From Leptospira interrogans (GTDB taxonomy: Bacteria > Spirochaetota > Leptospiria > Leptospirales > Leptospiraceae): a stretch of DNA of 46,722 bases. The notes beneath the pieces were generated by a model. It had not been told where the DNA came from. It searched no databases and saw only the letters and a list, made by a program, of their open reading frames with translations. The stretch covers positions 1 to 46,722 of the forward strand of contig NZ_FTNA01000028.1 in NCBI RefSeq assembly GCF_900156205.1. Reading direction: 5' to 3'. The stretch's first letter is position 1; every line of letters starts with the position of its first letter. Positions 36,471 through 46,722 of this stretch are shown here, piece after piece. The position numbers and the translations under genes were made by a program.

Positions 36471-37164
36471 GTAATAATTCCTTTTTTGGGTAGAATTCGG
36501 TTATATGGCTAAATTTCTTTTGCGTTAAACTTATTGTAAAAAACCAAAACATCAATTCGTTTAGATAAATTCTACAGAAAATCATGACTAAAATTCTTTT
36601 ATGATATAATGATTATTTAAGACAAAATATGGATTTTCAAAACACAGGTCGGAATTTGTCTAAACTACTTTAAAATATATGAAACTACTGCAAATCTAGA
36701 ACTTGCGGCGAAATTTAAAAAATGTGGGAACCACACATCGATTCGTTGAATAAGTAAGTTTCAAAAAAGATAAACGGTCAAAATGAGACGGCTTCTGTGG
36801 GAACTACAACCTTTTGTTAAAAAATTCAGCAATTGAACTTTTTCTGGTTTTAAAGCGGCCCTCACTAATTCTTACAGAAAAAAATGCCATGAATTTTAAT
36901 ACGAATTTCTCTTTAGAACAAAATTCTAAATACTCAGATTTAATACCTCTAAAAGCGATGAACATTTTCAGGTCATTTCAATAACTCCTTTAAGAGTAAA
37001 AAACTGGTTTTAAAACGAAGAAACGGGCCTATCTCTGTAGCTCGTTTTATAAAAATCTCTATGATTTTCATAAATAATTTTTTTCCAGTCGGATTGTGTA
37101 TCATTCTCTAAGAAAGGGTTGTCAAAAATTTTTTCTAATACAACTCCTTTCCAAAATATAACTA

Positions 37165-38676
<1,512 letters not shown>

Positions 38677-38737
38677 AACCAAAGGATTCTTTTAGAAACC
38701 GCTTTATTCCTGAGCTTTCCCTTGTTTTTTTGGTAAT

Positions 38738-39880
38738 ATGCCTTCTAGCTGGGGAAAAATTTTTAAAGTTAGTACTTTCGGAGAATCTCATGGAACTTCT
38801 GTGGGAGTTGTGGTTGAAGGAGTTCCCGCAGGAATTCCCATTCGTTTAGAAGAAATTCAAAAAGACTTAAACCGGAGAAGACCAGGACAAAGTAACCTCA
38901 CCACACCTAGAGATGAAACTGACACGGTTCGTGTAGTTTCTGGAGTATTTGAAGGAAAAACGATCGGATCTCCGATTGCTTTGATCGTAGATAACCAAAA
39001 TACGATTTCTAAAGACTACGAAAATTTAAGAACCACGTTTAGACCTTCTCACGCGGATTATACCTATCAAATGAAATACGGTTTTCGTGCGCATGTAGGC
39101 GGCGGACGTTCTTCCGTTCGAGAAACGATTGGTCGTGTAGCCGCAGCCGCCATTGCGAGAATGATCCTCAAGGATGATCTTGGAATTGAAACTATTGCGT
39201 GGGTGGATTCGATCGGAACCGTTCAATCTAACATAGGTGATAAATATCCTAAGTCTAGGGAAGAAGTCGATCAAAATGAAGTTCGTTGTCCAGACGTTGG
39301 TAGCGCTGACCAAATGCGTTCTTTGATTTTAAAAATGAAAGAAGCCGGAGATAGCGTAGGTGGAACGATCCAATGTGTTTCTTATAATCTTCCTCCAGGT
39401 TTAGGAGATCCCGTATATGACAAGTTAGACGGAGATTTGGCAAAGGCGATACTTTCTATTCCTGCTTGTAAAGGATTCGAAGTGGGTTCCGGATTTTCTG
39501 GAACGTTATTAACCGGAAGTTCACATAACGATGAATTTTACGTGGAAGAAGGAACTGGAAGAGTCAGGACTAGAACGAATCATTCTGGAGGACTCCAGGG
39601 TGGAATTTCCAATGGAGAAGAATTAGTAATTCGTGCCGCTTTTAAACCAACCTCTACAATTTTTAAAAAACAGAATACTATAAATCTCAAAGGAGAAGAA
39701 ACCATTTTAGAAGCAAAAGGTCGTCATGATCCTTGTGTTCTCCCTAGAGCCGTTCCAATTATCGAGGCAGTTGTAAATTTAGTTCTCATAGACGCATATT
39801 TATATCAAAGGGCGATCAATCCTCAATGGTTCCAAAAGTGGGCTAGAATTCCAGATTATTACAAAGATTTAGAACTTTAA
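38738..39880 (+). CDS. aroC: Chorismate synthase AroC
   Basis: This catalyses the last step of the shikimate pathway: 5-enolpyruvylshikimate-3-phosphate to chorismate, with reduced FMN. Signatures are [21 protein letters not shown] at the N-terminus, [33 protein letters not shown] and [21 protein letters not shown]. The 380-residue length is normal. It may share a transcript with the preceding HD-like gene, although no functional link is evident. No clear terminator hairpin with a T-run is visible after it. Confidence 0.96.
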   Translation: MPSSWGKIFKVSTFGESHGTSVGVVVEGVPAGIPIRLEEIQKDLNRRRPGQSNLTTPRDETDTVRVVSGVFEGKTIGSPIALIVDNQNTISKDYENLRTTFRPSHADYTYQMKYGFRAHVGGGRSSVRETIGRVAAAAIARMILKDDLGIETIAWVDSIGTVQSNIGDKYPKSREEVDQNEVRCPDVGSADQMRSLILKMKEAGDSVGGTIQCVSYNLPPGLGDPVYDKLDGDLAKAILSIPACKGFEVGSGFSGTLLTGSSHNDEFYVEEGTGRVRTRTNHSGGLQGGISNGEELVIRAAFKPTSTIFKKQNTINLKGEETILEAKGRHDPCVLPRAVPIIEAVVNLVLIDAYLYQRAINPQWFQKWARIPDYYKDLEL

Positions 39881-40682
39881 GAATCAGTCCCAAAAGGTGA
39901 TTGTTCCAACTTTCGAGTGTAAGGTTCAAATCTTTTGGAGACCACTCTAAAATTAATTTTATTCGTCCCCGTTACGCTACGTTCTGGTGTTTTTTATAGA
40001 TTTTTGAAAAATTTTTTAACCGTTGAGAATTGTAATAGTTCCTATATTTTAAGGTTTTGCAGTGATTTCTAAGTAGAAAGTGCACAAATCTATAGAAAAT
40101 TGATGGTTTGGTTTTAGAATCATCGAAAATTGTTAAATGCGTAGGTAGTTCCCACATTTTCAGAAAAACCGATCATTTTACATTCGGAATCGATCTTTAT
40201 AAAATCGGTATCTAAATATCTGTCATAAATGCCGAGTGCCGTTTCAGTAAGTTCGATAGATCCAATGTGGAAGCGATTATCGTGGAAATTTTGAAGGGAA
40301 TTAGAACCAAAGCGAGGTCGGCTGAGCCTTTTTAGATATAAAATTCAGCTACTAACTACGACTAAAACGCGGTCCATAGAAAGCGTTTTGTTGAGTTTAG
40401 GGAGTCGTTGCATTGAGTTTTTTATTCGCCCAGATTTTTTCCCTAAATTCACATGATTAAGTGTTAACTATTAAGTAGGTACTTTATTATGTAGTTTGAG
40501 TACAATCATCAAAAATCAATTTTTTGACATTGTATGAGTTCCCACAGTATGATTTCTACGGTAGAGCACATAATATAAAAATAGATACACGATCCCGTTT
40601 TAGAAACGGGTTGCCAGAATGAGAATGGTACGTTTCTATAGAACTGTTCCCGAAATTCGGGAAGAATCAAAAGGATGATTCC
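39881..40682 (+). other. 0.8-kb non-coding spacer upstream of nuoG
   Basis: No gene is seen. TGTGGGAACT-type motifs occur near 40147 and 40537, and two hairpins close to the nuoG start are listed separately. A minus-strand 61-codon frame at 39972-40157 overlaps repeat-like sequence and is not convincing. Confidence 0.7.
40594..40663 (+). promoter_or_regulatory. Two inverted repeats in the nuoG leader
   Basis: CCCGTTT (40594-40600) pairs with AAACGGG (40604-40610), and TTCCCGAA (40647-40654) with TTCGGGAA (40656-40663) around a single A. The second, palindromic copy lies 19 bp before the start codon and just before AAAAGGATG. It could be an operator for a dimeric regulator or a leader hairpin that controls ribosome access. 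No regulator is identified. Confidence 0.5.
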
Positions 40683-42117
<1,435 letters not shown>

Positions 42118-42131
<14 letters not shown>

Positions 42132-42645
42132 CGTAGTAAGAGTAGCAAGTCGTCATAAACTTTCTTGGTATGAAAAGTTTTATTTTTATTCTATTGGAAA
42201 AGGACTTTGGATCACTCTCAAACATTTTATTAAGGCCGCGATTTTAAGAAAAGCGGTAACGATAGAATTCCCTGAAAAGAAAAGAAAGTATTCCACTCGT
42301 TTTCGTGGGATGCATACGATGAAACGTGATGAACAGGGTAGAGAAAGATGTACAAGCTGTTTCTGTTGTATGTGGATTTGTCCTGCGGATGCAATTTATA
42401 TAGAAGCAGCAGAAGTAACTCCGGAAATTCAACATCTTCATCCAGAAGATAAATACGCTAAAAAGTTCGAGATCGACTTACTACGTTGTATTTTTTGTGG
42501 AATGTGTGAGGAAGCTTGTCCAAAAGGGGCGATTTATCTGGATGGTCCGGGCGAGATGGCGACCGATAACCGAGAAGATCTAATCTTAACCAAAGAAAGA
42601 ATGATGCAACTTGTGGGTGGACCAATCATCGGAGAAAGGCAATAA
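42118..42645 (+). CDS. nuoI: NADH-quinone oxidoreductase subunit I (two 4Fe-4S ferredoxin)
   Basis: This 175-residue subunit carries the two 4Fe-4S centres between NuoG and the quinone site. [12 protein letters not shown] gives Cys78, 81, 84 and 88, and [12 protein letters not shown] gives Cys124, 127, 130 and 134. The N-terminus [20 protein letters not shown] is amphipathic and would contact the membrane arm. The start is TTG at 42118: a strong AAGGAG lies 8 nt upstream and no ATG fits. It starts inside nuoG's end (14-bp overlap), so the two are coupled. No other nuo gene is present in the window. Confidence 0.93.
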
Positions 42646-43067
42646 AATTTAAAGTTGGTTGAATAGATTTCTAGTTTAAACGTTTATTTCAAAATTTTTT
42701 TAAGAGCCTACAAATCGAAGATGGTACTTTACGAAAGTTGAAAGTTTTTCTTTTTAAGAAAACTCAAATCTACAAAACTTTACGAGTTTAACCTTTACCA
42801 TAAATTTTTTGGAAATCGAAAACCAGATGTAATCTATAATAAGATTTGTTGAAAAGTGAGTTTTCTTCCGTTTTCATTAAAACGAATTGATAAAACCGTT
42901 TTATAAATATGGATTTTTCCAACAGCTATAATCTGTAATAGTTAGAAGTTGATCTTATACTCTTAAAATTAATGAGGAGAAAAAATAACAATAGCTTAAA
43001 AGTGATTTAAGTTGTGTTGAATCTTAAATCTTTAAAATACTTTACCGTCAATTTTTAGTATGTTATT
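42646..43067 (+). other. 0.42-kb non-coding spacer
   Basis: It contains MITE copy F and no gene. Convergent flanking genes (nuoI and the DUF433 gene) end here. I looked for a toxin gene downstream of DUF433 on the minus strand and found none. Confidence 0.7.
42844..42926 (+). repeat. MITE-like repeat, copy F (shorter)
   Basis: It starts ATTTGTTGAAAAGTGAGTTT and ends ATATGGATTTTTCCAACAG. The interior is shortened by about 15 bp relative to the other copies but keeps TTTTCATTAAAACGAATTG and AAAACCGTTTTA. Confidence 0.75.
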
Positions 43068-43316
43068 TTAGCTCACTTTTTCGTGGGTATATTGGCTTTG
43101 TCTTGCCATTTCCAATTTTGCTTCTAAAAAGGATACCGCCGAATCAATATCGTGATTACAAATCCCTGGATATTCTCTTAAAATTCCCTTTCTAGAAATT
43201 CCTGCCAAAAGCAAATCTAAAATTTCTGAAACTCGAACTCCAGTTCCTTTAATAAAGGGTTTTCCTCCCAGATAACCCGGAATGACTTCTATCGAAGTAA
43301 ATTCATTTTTGTTCAT
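43068..43316 (-). CDS. DUF433-family antitoxin-like protein
   Basis: This 82-residue protein matches DUF433: IEVIPGYLGGKPFIKGTGVRVSEILDLLLAGIS, then GILREYPGICNHDIDSAVSFL. These proteins are predicted DNA-binding antitoxins, usually next to a PIN-like DUF5615 toxin. No partner lies beside it on either side, which makes it an orphan. It has a GTG on one edge of its family motif (KGTGVRV rather than KGTRIPV). GTTAAGGA precedes the ATG at 43316. Confidence 0.85.
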   Translation of the reverse strand: MNKNEFTSIEVIPGYLGGKPFIKGTGVRVSEILDLLLAGISRKGILREYPGICNHDIDSAVSFLEAKLEMARQSQYTHEKVS

Positions 43317-43660
43317 ATATCCTTAACAATAGTAGCAAACAAAATTAGAACGAATTTTTTCCGATCTTGAATTTTGTTTTCTCTGGCTCCAAGTTTGTTT
43401 GTGAAATTAAGTTCTTCTAACATTCAATCGTTCTATAATTTATGAGTCCCACTAGAACTGGTTGTTTTACTGCAAAAGCCAAATAATACTTTGCAGAGAA
43501 GAAGATATATTTTCTCGAGATAGAAAATAGAGACGAATAGGACATAGTTTTCCAAACAAAGTTTTCAAAAAAAGATCGAGTTTTAATTTCTTTTTTGTGC
43601 TTTTAGAATCGTAATTTATTAAAAAAACTGCAAAAGACCGAGTAATCGGTACTTATTTCA
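43317..43660 (+). other. 344-bp non-coding spacer between divergent genes
   Basis: I see no gene. A short inverted repeat ACCGA/TCGGT (43637-43650) lies 11 bp before the sigma factor start and might be an operator or leader hairpin. No clear -35/-10 pair stands out. Confidence 0.6.
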
Positions 43661-44185
43661 ATGGTTCAATCTGATTCTGTAGATTTTTCAGTTTTATACG
43701 AGGATAACTATCGAACCGTATATCATTTTCTTTTGAAAATTTGCGGTGATCCGGAAGTTGCCGAGGATTTGACTCAAGAGGCTTTCTTAAAGGCATTTAC
43801 TTTTTTTCATAAATTCGATTCTAAGATTGCTTCTTTCAGCACCTGGACTTGTTCGATTGCAAAAAATCTATACTTCAAACATTACAATAAACAGAAAAAA
43901 GAATTCGGAAATATACGACTCAGTGATTTAGTCGGTGATATTGAGATAGACCCGGAAATTCCGGAAAATTTAGAGAAGGTTTTTTTGGAAAAAGCAATAA
44001 AAGATACGATTGAAAGTCTTCCTGAACCAGAAAAGAGTATAATATTGTATAAAGAATTAAAAAAGAAAACTTTAAAAGAAACAGCTCAAGTATTGGGAAT
44101 TTCGGAAAGAACGGTAAGTAGGAGATTAATTTCTGCTATTTCTTTACTGAGAACAAAATTAGAACAGCAAGGATTTCAATTCTAA
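43661..44185 (+). CDS. ECF-type sigma factor
   Basis: This 174-residue extracytoplasmic-function sigma factor has region 2 (FSVLYEDNYRTVYHFLLKI, DPEVAEDLTQEAFLKAF, STWTCSIAKNLYFKH) and region 4 (SLPEPEKSIILYKELKKKTL with helix-turn-helix KETAQVLGISERTVSRRL). Regions 1.1 and 3 are absent, as usual for the class. No Shine-Dalgarno sequence is visible. It lies 9 bp from the next gene, whose product is a likely anti-sigma factor, so the two form a classical pair. Confidence 0.93.
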   Translation: MVQSDSVDFSVLYEDNYRTVYHFLLKICGDPEVAEDLTQEAFLKAFTFFHKFDSKIASFSTWTCSIAKNLYFKHYNKQKKEFGNIRLSDLVGDIEIDPEIPENLEKVFLEKAIKDTIESLPEPEKSIILYKELKKKTLKETAQVLGISERTVSRRLISAISLLRTKLEQQGFQF

Positions 44186-44194
44186 ACTTCTATT

Positions 44195-45568
44195 ATGAAA
44201 ACGGAATTAGACGATATAGAACGTTTTGAAGACCTTTTAGGAAGGTACTTATACGGTGAATTGAATGCCGAAGATAAGCGTGAACTTCTTCAATTCGTGC
44301 TTAAAAATGAAAGAGCTCGTTCTATGTACCAAAGTTCTACTCGAACTAATTCTATTCTATCTCGTACTTTTTCTGATATTAAACAAACCCCTCATTTAAA
44401 ATCGAGTATTCAGAAAAAGATTTTAGAATTTCCGAATACGATTTTAAAATCTCGTTCTTTGGTTTTAGGACTTACGGCGGCCATGTTATTTTTAGTCGTA
44501 GGTGTTTCTTTTTGGTTTAAATATCAATTTGAGTTGGATTCTAAATTAGATCAGGTTTTTATCAATTCTTACGGAGATTGTAAAATCGACGGTGTAGCGT
44601 CTCAACCTGGAGAGAGTCTGCTCAATCGTAAATTAGTTTCTGGTAATTTTTCTATTTGTGAATTTCAAGTAGAGGGGGCTCAAAGTGTTGCGGTTCGAAT
44701 GTTGCCAGATTCTGAAGTTTCCGTTACTGGAGATAAAAAGTATTCTTCTTTGAATGTGGCTCGAGGGTCGGTTCTGGTAGATTCAATTCAGAACGAATCT
44801 ACCGGGGAAGGTCTACTTGCGATTCTTTCACCGGATGTGAGAGCCTTTTTAGCAGGAACGAAAGTGATTTATTCCAGAAATGTGGGAGAATCCTATTCTA
44901 AACTGGATATAGATGTTTTGGATGGAAAAGTAGAAGTTGAAACAGGACCTTTGATTGCTTTTGAAAAAACCGCCAGCACTTTAACAAAAGAGGAAAAAGA
45001 ATTTTTAAAAATGAATTTTCCGATTCTTTTTCAAAGCAGAAAAGTTCAGGTAAATCGGGGACAATCTTTGTCTTGGAAAGGAATCCCGGAATCTAGTTTA
45101 AATAAAATTCGTTCTTTAGAAAAAAGTATTGAAGAAGCAAAATCCCAAGGTTTGAAATTAGAAGAGGATTTTGTCTTCGCATTAAATTCGGACGTTCGTA
45201 GGCTCGGGAACGAGAATACAATCGGGATGTTTTCTATGGAAGAGGATCTAAATAAAAAAATTAAGAATATTCTTCCAAATCAAGAAAAAGAATTAGAAGA
45301 GAAATTCAAATCTATGGTTCGTTTTGCTCCGAGCGATTTGAAACAAGTCGAAAAGTTGAAGTCCTTAGTTGCAAAATTGGATAATACGGCCTTAATTCAA
45401 ATTTTAAAAGATAAAAATCAGCCTGATCATGAAAGAGTAATTCATTTTAAAGATGGTTCTCAAGTAAAAGGTTTTATATATCAACACGAAAGTTTTTATA
45501 TTCTTCTAAAGAATGATGGAAATCTTTTATTTCCTATTGATGCAGTCGATTCAATCCATTTCGAATAA
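44195..45568 (+). CDS. Putative membrane anti-sigma factor with FecR-like domain
   Basis: Residues 1-87 are cytoplasmic: FEDLLGRYLYGELNAEDKRE resembles the N-terminal helix set of anti-sigma factors, but the zinc-binding HxxxCxxC motif is missing. One transmembrane helix (88-109) leads to an external FecR-like beta-rich domain (about 120-250: SVAVRMLPDSEVSVTGDKKY, LNVARGSVLVDSI, VRAFLAGTKVIYSR, LDVLDGKVEVETG). A helical segment follows. The last 45 residues (HFKDGSQVKGFIYQHESFYI, LLKNDGNLLFPIDAVDSI) look like an Sm/SH3-like beta barrel. It is coupled to the sigma gene (9 bp apart). Anti-sigma function rests on context and topology. Confidence 0.82.
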   Translation: MKTELDDIERFEDLLGRYLYGELNAEDKRELLQFVLKNERARSMYQSSTRTNSILSRTFSDIKQTPHLKSSIQKKILEFPNTILKSRSLVLGLTAAMLFLVVGVSFWFKYQFELDSKLDQVFINSYGDCKIDGVASQPGESLLNRKLVSGNFSICEFQVEGAQSVAVRMLPDSEVSVTGDKKYSSLNVARGSVLVDSIQNESTGEGLLAILSPDVRAFLAGTKVIYSRNVGESYSKLDIDVLDGKVEVETGPLIAFEKTASTLTKEEKEFLKMNFPILFQSRKVQVNRGQSLSWKGIPESSLNKIRSLEKSIEEAKSQGLKLEEDFVFALNSDVRRLGNENTIGMFSMEEDLNKKIKNILPNQEKELEEKFKSMVRFAPSDLKQVEKLKSLVAKLDNTALIQILKDKNQPDHERVIHFKDGSQVKGFIYQHESFYILLKNDGNLLFPIDAVDSIHFE

Positions 45569-45792
45569 CACTGATTTGTCGATTTTATTCCCGATCAAAA
45601 ACGGATAAACTTCTTGGATTTGTTCATTTTAACTTCTTTTTTTGGTTATCTAAAAGAATGTAGTTGGTATAAAAAATAGGGAAATGTTTTCTATATGATT
45701 CGATCTATTTCTTAAATCTTTTAAGTTTGATGTTTGAATTCACTATAAATTTCAATCAAAGCATTTTACCGTTTCTTAATTTTATAAAAAAC

Positions 45793-45820
45793 TTGCGATA
45801 AAATTCCGCTTTTTTATTTT
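45793..45820 (+). promoter_or_regulatory. Possible tmRNA promoter
   Basis: TTGCGA (45793-45798) and TATTTT (45815-45820) are spaced by 16 bp and would start transcription near 45827, about 18 nt before the mature 5' end, which RNase P would then trim. The nearby TTGACA at 45820-45825 lies too close to the RNA to serve as a -35 element. Weak evidence. Confidence 0.35.
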
Positions 45821-45844
45821 TGACAGTCTAATCTAAGAACAGCA

Positions 45845-46191
<347 letters not shown>

Positions 46192-46722
46192 AAGTTCATC
46201 ACTTATATAATCCAATAATCAATTTTAAATTTGTAAGATTGATTATAAATTTTGAAATCTATTTTCTCAGACTGATTATTTTAACACAAATTTGATGTGG
46301 GAAAAAGTTTCATTGTAAAAATATAAAAGTCAGATTTATAGTGTTCTCACAAGATTACGTATTTATGATTCTCGAACAGATCCTTTTCTCAATAAACTTC
46401 TGGTGGTAGTTTCCAAATTTATGTGTAAGTTTGACTTTTAGGTTTTTGTCTTTGGATATTTGCAAAATATGGGAACTCTTACCGATTTATATCTATTCCG
46501 GAATCTATATTTTTGAGAGAAAAATCTACACTCGGACTTTAAGCATTTTATTTTTGTATTCTTTTCGAAGTAAAAATATTAGAATTTTAAGTTGTTTTAG
46601 CAAGAGTTCGGCGTAAATAATTCATGATTCTAACCTAGTGACGAATTATTGGACACATTTTTACGCAGCATTTACTTCAAATTGCACAGGACTCACAAAG
46701 TCTAATGACGAATGAGATCTGT
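46192..46722 (+). other. 0.53-kb non-coding end of window
   Basis: No gene is supported. An R1 fragment (46595-46634: AGAGTTCGGCGTAAATAA, CATGATTCTAA) and weak TGTGGGAACT-like motifs (near 46403 and 46470) are the only recognisable contents. The short frame at 46431-46616 looks random. Confidence 0.65.

Larger units (their letters stand above)
36055..37164 (+). other. 1.1-kb AT-rich spacer between paralogues
   Basis: No intact gene is present. It holds an R1 fragment (36405-36470), two TGTGGGAACT motifs (near 36724 and 36797) and a short coding-looking tail at 36302-36391, listed separately. Spacers this long between paralogues suggest an ancient duplication followed by repeat invasion. Confidence 0.7.

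Noticed and set aside
46431..46616. 61-codon frame on the plus strand
   Set aside because: It is low complexity, rich in Ile/Phe/Ser, with no Shine-Dalgarno sequence.

Overview
The window is low-GC spirochaete chromosome, almost certainly a pathogenic-clade Leptospira. The evidence is relaxed spirochaetal lipoboxes, many PilZ, HD-like and GAF signalling proteins, a tmRNA whose tag reads ANNELALAA, long AT-rich intergenic spacers packed with degenerate dispersed repeats, and small scattered operons. The species cannot be fixed from the sequence alone.

Layout. 1-4059: tRNA-Leu(CAG), then hisB-hisH-hisA with ATGA overlaps, a VKOR-DsbA fusion and a zinc-ribbon membrane protein. 4060-10262: a DUF885 peptidase-like lipoprotein or membrane protein, thiD and an ATL-type DNA repair protein, separated by about 3 kb of repeat-rich spacer. 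10263-14364: a membrane histidine kinase divergent from rsgA, which overlaps a protein with an apparently degenerate HD domain. 14497-20782: three consecutive predicted lipoproteins (FecR-domain; PEGA-domain; a 1197-residue TPR plus beta-propeller-like protein), the first followed by a strong terminator. 21509-26583: trmB divergent from a metallo-beta-lactamase-fold hydrolase, a PilZ protein, an HExxH protein, and tilS-engB. 27371-34418: a GAF-GAF sigma-54 activator, a DUF3095 cyclase-like protein, an ABC exporter with a SET-domain protein downstream, and a double-ACT protein. 34585-38676: two large paralogues that look like HD-GYP proteins with lost metal ligands. 38738-46191: aroC, a short nuoG with nuoI, an orphan DUF433 antitoxin-like gene, an ECF sigma factor with a FecR-like membrane anti-sigma candidate, and tmRNA.

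How the genes work together. Housekeeping genes (histidine, thiamine and chorismate synthesis, tRNA modification, ribosome assembly GTPases, trans-translation, Complex I subunits) alternate with signalling and envelope genes. The three lipoproteins and the sigma/anti-sigma pair both use FecR-type domains, which suggests envelope sensing, but no direct link is visible. Three proteins with degenerate HD cores and one PilZ protein suggest cyclic-di-GMP-related output rather than turnover.

The least explained signals are non-coding. A 174-bp structured element occurs twice; one copy interrupts another dispersed repeat and is flanked by an 11-bp direct repeat. A MITE-like family of about 100 bp with terminal inverted repeats occurs six times. 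Two other repeat families occur several times, and a motif around TGTGGGAACTCCCACA recurs in the spacers.
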